From Oligoflexia bacterium (GTDB taxonomy: Bacteria > Bdellovibrionota > Bdellovibrionia > Bdellovibrionales > Bdellovibrionaceae), in assembly GCA_016861345.1 (NCBI GenBank), contig BOLD01000002.1:62001-126000 (forward strand): a DNA stretch of 64,000 bases, read 5' to 3'. How positions within the stretch are numbered: the stretch's first letter is position 1; each line of letters opens with the position of its first letter. Shown here one piece after another: positions 1-7,987 of the stretch. The notes below the pieces were generated by a model. That model saw only the letters and a list, made by a program, of their open reading frames with translations. It searched no databases and had not been told where the DNA came from. The translations under genes and the position numbers were made by a program.

Positions 1-625
1 CAAAAAGAATTGTTCCAAGTCGGACCCAGGTGGCACCCTCTTCTGCAGCCACCGAGTAATCATGACTAGTTCCCATTGAGAGTTCAGTGAGCTCAGGTGA
101 GAGCGAAGTAAGCTGGTCCCTCAGTTTGCGAAGTTCTCGAAAATAGGGGCGAGCCTGCTCAGGATCTAATTCGAGGGGAGGCATCGTCATCAGGCCCTTA
201 ATTTTGATGTTGGGAAGGGCTTTTATTTTTTCAACCAACTCTTTGACTTCGCTGAGTTTAATTCCTGATTTTGTTTGCTCTTCGGCAATATTGACTTGGA
301 TCAGAATATTTTGAATGACATTTTTTTTGACGGCCTCTTTTTGAAGAGCTTGAGCAAGTTCAAAGCTGTCCACAGAGTGAATCAGATCGACCTTGCCAAC
401 GATGTATTTCGCTTTATTCTTTTGCAATGACCCGATGAAGTGCCAGTGAATATCCAGATTGGCCAGATTCTCCATTTTTTTTGTAAGCTCTTGAACGTAA
501 TTTTCACCGAAAGATCGCTGGCCTTTTTCGTAGAGGGCTCGGATTTGGTCTTCAGACTGCAATTTGGAAACGGCTAATATTTTGGTGGTCGTCGGCAGTG
601 ATTTTTGAATTTCAACTAAGCTCAT
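1..625 (-). CDS. yggS: YggS-family PLP homeostasis protein (3' end cut by window edge)
   Basis: Reading the minus strand from the ATG at 625 gives an open frame of 208 codons to the window edge, not listed in the ORF track because it has no stop here. The translation has the YggS/PROSC pattern: the PLP-lysine region KILAVSKLQ, then GENYVQEL, WHFIGSLQKNK, and the phosphate-binding end MGTSHDYSVAAEEGATWVR followed by LGTILF. The family binds pyridoxal 5'-phosphate on a single TIM-barrel domain and buffers PLP and amino-acid pools in the cytoplasm; it has no known catalytic reaction. Only the last ten or so residues should be missing. Its start overlaps the maf stop (ATGA), so the two are translationally coupled. 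Confidence 0.93.
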   Translation of the reverse strand, partial: MSLVEIQKSLPTTTKILAVSKLQSEDQIRALYEKGQRSFGENYVQELTKKMENLANLDIHWHFIGSLQKNKAKYIVGKVDLIHSVDSFELAQALQKEAVKKNVIQNILIQVNIAEEQTKSGIKLSEVKELVEKIKALPNIKIKGLMTMPPLELDPEQARPYFRELRKLRDQLTSLSPELTELSMGTSHDYSVAAEEGATWVRLGTILF

Positions 626-1248
626 TTGACCTGCCAATTATTTTCCTTCAGCATTTTTTGAAGAAGGCCGATGGGAAGACCGACAACATTGTCATAGGGA
701 CCCACGATTTTTTCCACAAATTTTCCGCCAAGCCCCTGAATTCCATAGGCGCCGGCTTTATCCATGGGTTCTCCAGTTTTGATGTAGTCTTCAATTTCTT
801 GATCAGTCAAAGTTTTAAAAAACACATCCGTGGTTTCAATATCACAAATAAAATGAGGATTATTTTGTTGATCTTTTTGACAAGGCTGTTCAACGACTAA
901 GCAAATTGCAGTTTTGACCTGATGTTTTTTTCCCGACAATCGTCTTAAAATTTGAAAGGCCTCATTAGGATTTTCTGGTTTTCCAAGCGGCTCATTTCCT
1001 TCGACGACCATTGTGTCCGCAGTGAGTATTAAATAATTGTGTAAATTCAACAATTTATATTGATCAAAGGCGGCGACAGCCTTTCGTCTGGCAATGGAAA
1101 TTATTTGGTCGTCAACATTTAGGTTTTTCTCAAGATTTTCCGATACCTTAACAGGGAACACCGTGAATTGAAATCCGGCTTCGCTGAGAAGCGATTTGCG
1201 GCGCGGTGACTCGGAAGCAAGAACAAGCTTGAAGATGTCTTGGTGCAT
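622..1248 (-). CDS. maf: Maf-family nucleotide pyrophosphatase
   Basis: The 208-residue product is a full-length Maf protein. The N-terminal signature LASESPRRKSLLSEAGF contains the S-x-R-R-x-x-L phosphate-binding motif. The region ADTMVVEGNEPLGKP matches the family's D-T-x-V block, and AGAYGIQGLGGKFVEKI is the conserved substrate-pocket end. Maf proteins hydrolyse non-canonical or modified nucleoside triphosphates (dTTP/UTP or m7GTP type, depending on subgroup) and were first noted as septum inhibitors. The subgroup cannot be set by eye. The gene lies upstream of yggS with a 4-base overlap and divergent from the TadC-like gene, with only 28 bases between the two starts. Confidence 0.93.
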   Translation of the reverse strand: MHQDIFKLVLASESPRRKSLLSEAGFQFTVFPVKVSENLEKNLNVDDQIISIARRKAVAAFDQYKLLNLHNYLILTADTMVVEGNEPLGKPENPNEAFQILRRLSGKKHQVKTAICLVVEQPCQKDQQNNPHFICDIETTDVFFKTLTDQEIEDYIKTGEPMDKAGAYGIQGLGGKFVEKIVGPYDNVVGLPIGLLQKMLKENNWQVK

Positions 1249-1276
1249 ATCACCAATTCATCACAAAGGAACAAAA

Positions 1277-2179
1277 ATGGGAAGTGCTGAATTCATTCTG
1301 GGTGGAGCATTATTCTTAGCAGCAGTGTCTGTGTACCTGCTCGTTTCGACATTGCTCACGAACAACACCGACAAAGACAAACTTCTCTGGGCCACAGGTC
1401 AAGAGCCAGCCAAGTCTAAGTCGGCATTAGTGAATTGGTCTCGTCCCTTTGTTCATAATTTTACTCTTCAGCATGCCCTTAAGATCAAGAATCCACGCTA
1501 CAGAAAACGTGTTGAGCGTTTGATATTAACAGGGGGCTTGTCACGAGAGCTTAATGTTGACGAGTTCATTGGTCTTCAGATTCTTTGGGGAGTTGCCTTT
1601 CCCTTACTTTTACTGATCATGAATTTCGCCCTTGATCTCGGGATACCTTGGATCGGAGTTCTTTTGGCTTCGCCAGTTGGGATTTATTTTCCTCATCTCT
1701 ACGCGAATAATCAAAAACGCAGTCGAGAGTCCGCAGTTCGTGCAGATCTTCCCTTCTTTGCAGATTTGTTGGCTCTTTCGACTGAGGCCGGGCTTGATTT
1801 CATTTCAGCACTTCAGCGAATCGCAGATAAGGCCGAGGGCAGCGTATTTGCCGAAGAGCTTGCGATTGTACTGAAAGATATTAAGCTCGGTGCCTCTCGC
1901 GCTGATGCTCTTCGTGGTTTGGCAAAAAGAATTGATGCTCAAGAAATTGTGAGCTTTGTTGCTGTCTTGGTTGATGCGGATGCGACAGGAGCAAGTATTT
2001 CGCAAGTGCTCAAGGATCAATCTGTGCAAATTCGACTTGAGAGATTTGTGCGGGCAGAAAAGGCGGGAGCCAAGGCCTCTCAAACAATGCTGATTCCAAT
2101 GATTCTTTTTATTTTGCCGGCCGTTTTTTTAGTCGTGTTTGGTCCGGTGATTGTTCAATTTATATCGGGTGGAAAATGA
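1277..2179 (+). CDS. tadC: TadC-like type II secretion system F-domain protein
   Basis: The ORF track starts at 1196 inside maf; the ATG at 1277, preceded by AAAGGA, gives a better 300-residue protein. An N-terminal membrane helix (about residues 5-25) is followed by a cytoplasmic stretch, paired helices around 103-150, one T2SSF cytoplasmic domain (LPFFADLLALSTEAGLDF onward, 165-260) and a last helix near the C-terminus. A single T2SSF domain with this length fits TadC, the inner-membrane platform of Tad/Flp pilus assembly, rather than two-domain GspF or PilC. The other Tad genes (ATPase, secretin, pilin) are not in the window; they may lie elsewhere in the genome. The downstream DUF192 gene overlaps the stop. 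Confidence 0.85.
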   Translation: MGSAEFILGGALFLAAVSVYLLVSTLLTNNTDKDKLLWATGQEPAKSKSALVNWSRPFVHNFTLQHALKIKNPRYRKRVERLILTGGLSRELNVDEFIGLQILWGVAFPLLLLIMNFALDLGIPWIGVLLASPVGIYFPHLYANNQKRSRESAVRADLPFFADLLALSTEAGLDFISALQRIADKAEGSVFAEELAIVLKDIKLGASRADALRGLAKRIDAQEIVSFVAVLVDADATGASISQVLKDQSVQIRLERFVRAEKAGAKASQTMLIPMILFILPAVFLVVFGPVIVQFISGGK

Positions 2180-2526
2180 TGGCGACATTATTTAACAAAA
2201 CAAAATCAGCTGAACTGATTTCTGATCTCAAGATCGCTGATAATCTTTTTTCTCGAATGAAGGGTCTTTTGGGAACAAATGAGTTGTCTGAAAATCAAGC
2301 GATGTGGATTCATCGCTGCAACAGTATTCATACCTACTTTATGAAGTATCCGATTGATTGTGTTTTTTTAACTCGTGATCTCAGAGTTCTATCGATTGTC
2401 GAATCTGTTGGGCCATGGAAAATGGTGTGGCCTCAGTGGGGAGCAGATTCTGTCGTTGAAATGCGATCGGGCAACGCAAAAAAATTAAAATTAAACATAG
2501 GAGATGAACTACATGTGGGCAATTAG
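2179..2526 (+). CDS. DUF192 family protein
   Basis: A 115-residue protein covering almost only the DUF192 fold: SRMKGLLG near the start, then MWIHRCNSIHTYFMKYPIDCVFL, and the ending SVVEMRSGNAKKLKLNIGD. The family is small, of unknown biochemical role, and often exported, but no signal peptide is visible here. Two adjacent ATGs (2176, 2179) overlap the tadC stop; GGTGG at 2168 is better spaced for 2179. The 3' end overlaps the start of the first FHA gene. DUF192 genes are found beside tad genes in relatives of this group, so a role in pilus or surface assembly is possible, but that is inference. Confidence 0.85.
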   Translation: MATLFNKTKSAELISDLKIADNLFSRMKGLLGTNELSENQAMWIHRCNSIHTYFMKYPIDCVFLTRDLRVLSIVESVGPWKMVWPQWGADSVVEMRSGNAKKLKLNIGDELHVGN

Positions 2527-4180
2527 AATTATGAATGGCCCTCAGGCCGGACAAATATTCACTCTGAAAGAGGGTAAAAATAAAATTGGACGCGCCCAAG
2601 GTTGCGACTATGTTCTCAACTCAAATGGTGTTTCAAAAGAACATCTTGAAATTACGGTTACCGGAGACCGAGTTGTTGTTTCTGATTTAAACTCAAGCAA
2701 TGGAACTTTCTTAAATGGTGTGCGTGTCAAAGGCGGCCAGCTTAAATTAGGAGATAAGGTCGGAGCTCATAATATTTTATTTGATCTTATTGTTGCAACA
2801 GACAAACTTCAAAGCATGGCTGTTGCTCGTATGGGGCAGGTGCCTGCAATTCCGAATGGAATTCCATCGGGTATACCCATTTCGCCACCAGTTCCTTATG
2901 GACAGCCGGCTTATCAACCTCAATATGGTCAACAAGCTTACGCGGCTTACCCCCAGGGGCATCAGCCAGGCCCGGCTCCCGCAGCTCCAAAGCAGGGATT
3001 TGATTTAAATGCATTGGTTCAAAGATTTAATGATTATATTCAAAGAGTCGTTATGCCTGGTCTCTATAGCATGACGGAAAAGTTTGAATTCAAATACATC
3101 ATGATGTCGTTTGTGGGTATTTATGTGGTGTTAGTCACACTGCTCTCAATGATTCCCATGAGTCAAATCACGTCAGAAAGTATCACTTATGAAAGCAAGA
3201 GAAGGGCTTTAACTGTTGCAAGAGCGCTGGCACAAGCCAACGAGCGTGTTCTTCGCGCAGGAGATATCTCGACGTTTAGTACGGATTTAGTTCTTAAAGA
3301 AGAGGGCATTGATGATGTCTATATTACCTCTAAAGATGGGCGTATCATAGCTCCTCCAGAGAGAATTGGAACGGCCCCCAAGGAGGCAAGTTTTATTAAA
3401 AAAGTTAAGGGATCTATGAAAGAAACTTCAGATGAGTTTTTTGGAAAGATTGGAGCCGCCGTTCCTATTCTTTCTTATGACCCTGACCTTCAGCAAAACG
3501 TGGCAAAGGCATACGCTGTTGTGATCTACAATCCCGGTTCCATGAAGTATGATGATGGACGAGCATTAAGTCTTTTTGTGCAGATGTTGGCTCTTGCCTT
3601 TTTGGCCGGTGGAGTTCTTTTCTTCTTTATGTACAAGCTCGTTGAATACCCTTACCAGCAATTGGGATTAGAGCTTGAGTCCGCACTTCGAGAGGGCAGA
3701 GAGCACGCCGTGATTAACGTCCAACTTCCTGTGCTTCAGAGTATGGTGACGAATCTAAACAGTTTGTTGACTCGAGCGCTGACTGGACCTCAGGAGACGG
3801 GACCGGTTGCGGGTGCGGGATCAAAGAATACAGAGTATATCAATATATTATCCTTGGTGGGATATCCGGGACTTCTCATTAACAATGAGGGGCGAATCAT
3901 GAAAGCCAATGGGCCCTTTGAGGTTCTGACAGGTATGGCAGCAAATAATATTGAAAATCAGAATATCAACATGCTTCCAGATCAGGCCTTGCAAAAGAAT
4001 ATTGCAGAGTTGATGCAAAATGCGGGAGCAAATACGGGAGCCATTGCCATGGATAAGCTTGATATTGGTGGGCATCAATTTAAGCTCAGTTGTCAAGCGA
4101 TGACCACGGCAAGTGGCGAAGTTGACTGTTACGTTTTAACAATTTCTCCAGCTGATGGAGTCGAGGGACAAGCGGCATGA
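2513..4180 (+). CDS. Membrane FHA-domain protein with extracytoplasmic and PAS-like domains
   Basis: The ATG at 2513 has AGGAG nine bases upstream; the ATG at 2504 sits directly on that AGGAG, so 2513 is preferred (555 residues). The N-terminal FHA domain (about 1-95) shows IGRAQGCD, a phosphothreonine loop read as VSKEH instead of SRxH, and the strong SSNGTFLNG. A Gly/Pro/Gln-rich linker leads to a membrane helix (about 192-215), an extracytoplasmic domain of about 145 residues of the kind seen in sensor proteins, a second helix, and a cytoplasmic tail with a PAS-like segment (NILSLVGYPGLLINNEGRI). It looks like a sensor that docks phosphothreonine partners. First of three FHA genes in one coupled string. 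Confidence 0.82.
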   Translation: MWAIRIMNGPQAGQIFTLKEGKNKIGRAQGCDYVLNSNGVSKEHLEITVTGDRVVVSDLNSSNGTFLNGVRVKGGQLKLGDKVGAHNILFDLIVATDKLQSMAVARMGQVPAIPNGIPSGIPISPPVPYGQPAYQPQYGQQAYAAYPQGHQPGPAPAAPKQGFDLNALVQRFNDYIQRVVMPGLYSMTEKFEFKYIMMSFVGIYVVLVTLLSMIPMSQITSESITYESKRRALTVARALAQANERVLRAGDISTFSTDLVLKEEGIDDVYITSKDGRIIAPPERIGTAPKEASFIKKVKGSMKETSDEFFGKIGAAVPILSYDPDLQQNVAKAYAVVIYNPGSMKYDDGRALSLFVQMLALAFLAGGVLFFFMYKLVEYPYQQLGLELESALREGREHAVINVQLPVLQSMVTNLNSLLTRALTGPQETGPVAGAGSKNTEYINILSLVGYPGLLINNEGRIMKANGPFEVLTGMAANNIENQNINMLPDQALQKNIAELMQNAGANTGAIAMDKLDIGGHQFKLSCQAMTTASGEVDCYVLTISPADGVEGQAA

Positions 4181-5277
4181 GTGCAGCACCGGTATTAGTA
4201 AAAACGAGAAAATTTTCTCTTGAGGTGAGCCAAGGTTCACTGAAGGGAGAGAAGTTTCATTTTACAAAGCCGATTGTGCAAATTGGTCGCGGCCCTGAAA
4301 ATGACATTGTCCTTGATAAAGATGTGAAAGTCAGTCGCATCCATGCTGAAATTCGTCAGCAAAACGGTCAAGTTTTTATCTACAATGTCAGTCAGAAAAA
4401 TACAGTCATTGTGAATGGTCAAAAGATCACTCAGTTGGCCATTGAGGGGGATTGCAAGATTTTGATTGGGGACAGTGAGTTTTTGTTTTCTGTCGAACCA
4501 GCTCCAAAACCCCAACTGACTGGTTTTCCTGCTCAAAGACCAGGTCAAGTTCCGATTTCACAGACGGCGCCAGTGGCACCAATCGCAGTAGTGCCATCGA
4601 CGTCTTCAATTCCAACTCCCTATCAGCAAGTGTCACATCACCCTCAAGCTTATGTGCATCAGCCGCCACCTCCTCCGCCCCCACAAGCGCATCAGCATGC
4701 TGGCTATGCTCAGCCTGCTGCAAATCCATCTCGAGGAATGAATCCTCGTTTAAGATTTTACTTAATCGTGGGAGTCGTATTAGCAATCGCCGCTTGGCTT
4801 TTGAGTCCAAGTGGAAAGAAGAAGAAACCGATTGATGATATTCGCTCGCAAGTCGAAATTGAAGAGGACTTGGCAAAGTCAGAGAAGGCTATTGCCGAAA
4901 TCAACAAGCAAAGCGAGAAAAGGCAAGAGGGGTCGATTCAGTTCATGACGGCCCAGCAACACTACGTTAAGGGTTTTCGAGATTATTCGCAGGGGCAGTA
5001 TGGAAGGGCGATGCAATCTTTCCAGGCCTCGTTAGCGTTTTATCCCCAGCACGATTTAGCTAAACGCTATTATTCTTTGGCGAAGAAAAAGAATGACGAG
5101 TTAATTAAATTCAACATGAGCCAAGGAACAAAGTATCGATCGAAAAATAATTATCGCTTATGTGCTTCGTCATTTCGGTCGGTATTAGTCTTAAATCATG
5201 ATCCGAACGACCCTCTTTATAAAGAGGCGAAACAGTATATGGAAGAGTGTGAACGATTAGGGCAAGGAAAATATTGA
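4177..5277 (+). CDS. FHA-domain membrane protein with TPR-like C-terminus
   Basis: A 366-residue product starting at an ATG that overlaps the previous stop (ATGA). The FHA domain (about 10-108) has IGRGPENDIVLD and VSRIHAEI, but the usual SSNGT is replaced by SQKNTVIVNG, so the phosphothreonine pocket may be altered. A proline/histidine-rich linker containing PPPPPPP leads to one membrane helix (about 190-208) followed by KKKK. The C-terminal part has TPR-like helices (HYVKGFRDYSQGQYGRAMQSF). Orientation is unclear because basic residues follow the helix. I infer a scaffold for a membrane complex. It ends at TGA overlapping the next ATG by one base. Confidence 0.8.
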   Translation: MSAAPVLVKTRKFSLEVSQGSLKGEKFHFTKPIVQIGRGPENDIVLDKDVKVSRIHAEIRQQNGQVFIYNVSQKNTVIVNGQKITQLAIEGDCKILIGDSEFLFSVEPAPKPQLTGFPAQRPGQVPISQTAPVAPIAVVPSTSSIPTPYQQVSHHPQAYVHQPPPPPPPQAHQHAGYAQPAANPSRGMNPRLRFYLIVGVVLAIAAWLLSPSGKKKKPIDDIRSQVEIEEDLAKSEKAIAEINKQSEKRQEGSIQFMTAQQHYVKGFRDYSQGQYGRAMQSFQASLAFYPQHDLAKRYYSLAKKKNDELIKFNMSQGTKYRSKNNYRLCASSFRSVLVLNHDPNDPLYKEAKQYMEECERLGQGKY

Positions 5278-7319
5278 TGTCAAAATTAAGAATATTCCGT
5301 GAAGGAGTTTTTTTAAAAGAGTTTGAGCTTGTCCCAGGGCAAGGTTATACGGCTGGTCGTGGGGATAGTTGTCATATTCGACTTGATCCTGAGGCTGGAA
5401 TTTCTCGACAGCATTTTGAATTGGTTCCTACTGGAAACACATGGCAGGTCAATGTTCTGTCAAAGTATGGCGAACTCTATATCAACAATGAAAAACAATC
5501 CGGATTTTCCTTAGTCTCTGGAGGAAAATTCCGAGTTCCTCCGTATGAATTTCATTTCATGATTTCAAATGAATCAACAAGTCCCGCTCCGCAGGCTCAA
5601 AGCCAGACTGAGTCTGGTGACTTTGAGAAGACCATGGTTCAAGTTATGCCAAGTGCAGCTTACATGAAGATCATCGATTCTCGTGGGCACCTTGTTCAAA
5701 ACTTACGTCTTGAGGGAGATAGTTGGATTGCTGGCCGTGAAACAACATGTAACATCTTTATTGATAGTCAAAAAATAAGCCGTCAGCAATTTGAAATGTA
5801 TTCCGATGGTGGAAACTATTTTGTGAAAGATTGTGGAAGTGCAAACGGAACATTGCTCAATGGAGTTCCACTCTCCCAGCAAGAGTGGAGCCCGATTCAG
5901 AGCGGTGACGTTCTGACTGTTGTGGATTGGACCCTGAAGTTTGAAATACGAGACGCTAGTTATGATCAGCGAATGAGAGATGTCGCTCCCGAGTTAAAAG
6001 CTCCTGTCTATATTGACCCGACAGAGGGAGGATTGCCACCACAGGGAGATTTTGATCCTTCACAGATGAATCCAGATTTGGGCCCCCCGGCCTATTTAGG
6101 TCAAGCTCAGCCTCCAGCGCCGTATCATCAAAATTATCAAACGGGTTACGCTCCGGTGAACTACGAGCCGCCTCAGCCCCAAGGGCAGTACCAGTCTCAG
6201 GCTCCTCCGTCTCAGCAACCAGCGGGGGCACCGCCGGCATCAAAATGGGCTGGAAAAATTCAGGAGCTTAAAGCCAAGATGAACCCAGTTCGCGTGGCCA
6301 TTTTGGCTCTTGTTGTCTTGGGTCTTGGATTTGCGCTGTTCAGTGATGATGGGGGCACGAAGCAGGCAGCGAAGGTCAAAGAGAAAACTCCGTTTGATAA
6401 ACTGAGTCCCGAGGATCAGCAGTTTGTCCAGCACACTTTTAATTTGGGTAAGCAGTTGATCATGCAAGGACGTTATCAGAATGCGCGTGATGAGATGATT
6501 AAGCTTCATGCAAAGTTACCATCGGGTTACGAGGACTCAAAAGAAGTTCTGAGATCTGCTGAGCATGCTTTGGCTCTTGTTGAGGAGCAGCGACTGATGG
6601 AGCAGAAAGAAAAAGAGCGTATTGAAATAGAAGAGAAAATTCAAAGGCAAGTGGCAACGTGCAAGGCTCAAATAACTGACAAAACTGAAGTCGTGGATGT
6701 TGAAAACTGTCTGGCCCCAGTATTAGCTTATAATCCAGAACATCCAATGATTGTCGAATTGAAAAGTCAGGTTGAAAAGGCAGTCACAGATCGGCAAGTG
6801 AAGGCTGCACAAAAAGAAGAGTACATGGCTCTAGTTCGAAAATTAAAGCAAATTTTTGACAAGGCTGAGGCAACATATAAAGAAGGACGTCCGCGTGAGG
6901 CAATCAAGAGTTTCGAATTGGTGATCGCTTCGAAACTGCCTGATCCAAACGATTTGAAAGGAAAATCAAAGCGGACAATAGCTTCGATTCAGCAAAAAAT
7001 GGCAAATGACCAGGCGGTTTATGAGAAAAAATCGGAAGAGCTTCATAAGGCAGGTAAGCTGAGAGAGGCCATTGTCATGTTGAAAAAAGCTGTTGAGATT
7101 AATCCTGAAAACGAGGTGACCAAGGGACGTTTGACGGTCTACTTGGGCGAGCTTCGTAAGCAGATGCAGGGATTTTATCAAGAGGGCATTCTTGAGGAGA
7201 GTATTGGAGATGTTGAGGCAGCTAAAGTCAAATGGAAGAAAATTATCGACCAGAGTTTACCAGATGAGGACTACTATCAAAAGGCCACGATTAAACTTAA
7301 AAAATACGGGGTTTATTGA
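5277..7319 (+). CDS. Double FHA-domain membrane protein with TPR-like repeats
   Basis: The ORF track begins with TTG at 5274; the ATG at 5277 is the likely start (680 residues). FHA1 (about 1-95) has AGRGDSCHIRLD and ISRQHFEL but lacks the SSNGT turn (SKYGELYINN). FHA2 (about 125-225) has AGRETTCNIFID, ISRQQFEM with Gln in place of the usual His, and a good SANGTLLNG. A long Pro/Gln/Tyr-rich linker runs to one membrane helix near 341-357. The rest is helical with TPR-like units (EGRPREAIKSFELV, GKLREAIVMLKKAVEINPEN). Each FHA copy has lost a different pocket residue. It sits between an FHA gene and a PP2C-like gene with one-base overlaps on both sides. Confidence 0.82.
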   Translation: MSKLRIFREGVFLKEFELVPGQGYTAGRGDSCHIRLDPEAGISRQHFELVPTGNTWQVNVLSKYGELYINNEKQSGFSLVSGGKFRVPPYEFHFMISNESTSPAPQAQSQTESGDFEKTMVQVMPSAAYMKIIDSRGHLVQNLRLEGDSWIAGRETTCNIFIDSQKISRQQFEMYSDGGNYFVKDCGSANGTLLNGVPLSQQEWSPIQSGDVLTVVDWTLKFEIRDASYDQRMRDVAPELKAPVYIDPTEGGLPPQGDFDPSQMNPDLGPPAYLGQAQPPAPYHQNYQTGYAPVNYEPPQPQGQYQSQAPPSQQPAGAPPASKWAGKIQELKAKMNPVRVAILALVVLGLGFALFSDDGGTKQAAKVKEKTPFDKLSPEDQQFVQHTFNLGKQLIMQGRYQNARDEMIKLHAKLPSGYEDSKEVLRSAEHALALVEEQRLMEQKEKERIEIEEKIQRQVATCKAQITDKTEVVDVENCLAPVLAYNPEHPMIVELKSQVEKAVTDRQVKAAQKEEYMALVRKLKQIFDKAEATYKEGRPREAIKSFELVIASKLPDPNDLKGKSKRTIASIQQKMANDQAVYEKKSEELHKAGKLREAIVMLKKAVEINPENEVTKGRLTVYLGELRKQMQGFYQEGILEESIGDVEAAKVKWKKIIDQSLPDEDYYQKATIKLKKYGVY

Positions 7320-7987
7320 TGAACTTCACGGAAAGGTCTCTCGTTGTTGGGAAAGGCTTTCAGCCGAAGCCATCACTTAAGGTGATTCAGGATCCTTGGA
7401 CCCTTATCGTGGTGAATGCTTGGGGTCAGGCCGACGTGGGTGAAAAAATCACCGAAATCATCTCTGAGAGTCTAACTCAACCCTCCGTTGTCGATGATGA
7501 TACGACAAAGCTTGGTGTTGAAGTTTCACCTAAACTAGAGCCCACAGTGCTTGACCAAATGAAAGGTGCCATTCTGAAGGCCCATGATTATCTTCTAAAA
7601 GAGGCCAACGCTGAAGAGTGGACAAGTATGGCAGAGGTCAGTTTGCTGCGATTTGAAAATCATTCTGTTCAGTGGGTTTCCGTGGGTAAACCACATATCT
7701 TTATGAGAACTAGTTCGGGTATTGAGCCTATGAATTACACCCCAGATCCGAATTGGCATCAGCGTCAAAGTGCGCCTCTTGCTCTTCAAGCCATTGGTTT
7801 GGATCAAAGTCCATTTTTTCATGGTGGAGTGATGTCAGTGCAGAAGCACGATCAGATTATACTGGTCAGTGCAGGCGCAGTGCCTACTGCCTTTTACTTG
7901 CAAGATTCTTTTGATTTGAGCAAGGTGGCAAATTTGTTTGCAGAATTTTTGCCAAAAACGCCGGCCTGGTTTTGCCTGTTAGAATAG
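7319..7987 (+). CDS. Degenerate PP2C-like protein linked to FHA genes
   Basis: A 222-residue soluble protein with no signal peptide, starting at an ATG overlapping the stop of the FHA gene. The order of segments resembles PPM/PP2C phosphatases: a central strand pair VQWVSVGKPHIFMRTSSGI in the place of ANVGDSRAYLLRDG, and VQKHDQIILVSAGAV in the place of GDRLLLCSDGL. The metal-binding aspartates at those positions are missing. I therefore read it as a pseudophosphatase or a very divergent family member; the match is by eye and weak. Its position after three phosphothreonine-binding FHA proteins makes a phospho-regulatory role plausible. It may instead be an unrelated protein. Confidence 0.45.
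   Translation: MNFTERSLVVGKGFQPKPSLKVIQDPWTLIVVNAWGQADVGEKITEIISESLTQPSVVDDDTTKLGVEVSPKLEPTVLDQMKGAILKAHDYLLKEANAEEWTSMAEVSLLRFENHSVQWVSVGKPHIFMRTSSGIEPMNYTPDPNWHQRQSAPLALQAIGLDQSPFFHGGVMSVQKHDQIILVSAGAVPTAFYLQDSFDLSKVANLFAEFLPKTPAWFCLLE

Noticed and set aside
598-900. 100-residue plus-strand ORF
   Set aside because: Antisense to yggS and maf, both clear families.
1196-1276. Extended N-terminus of the TadC-like gene
   Set aside because: Lies over the maf start; an SD and the natural membrane helix support 1277.
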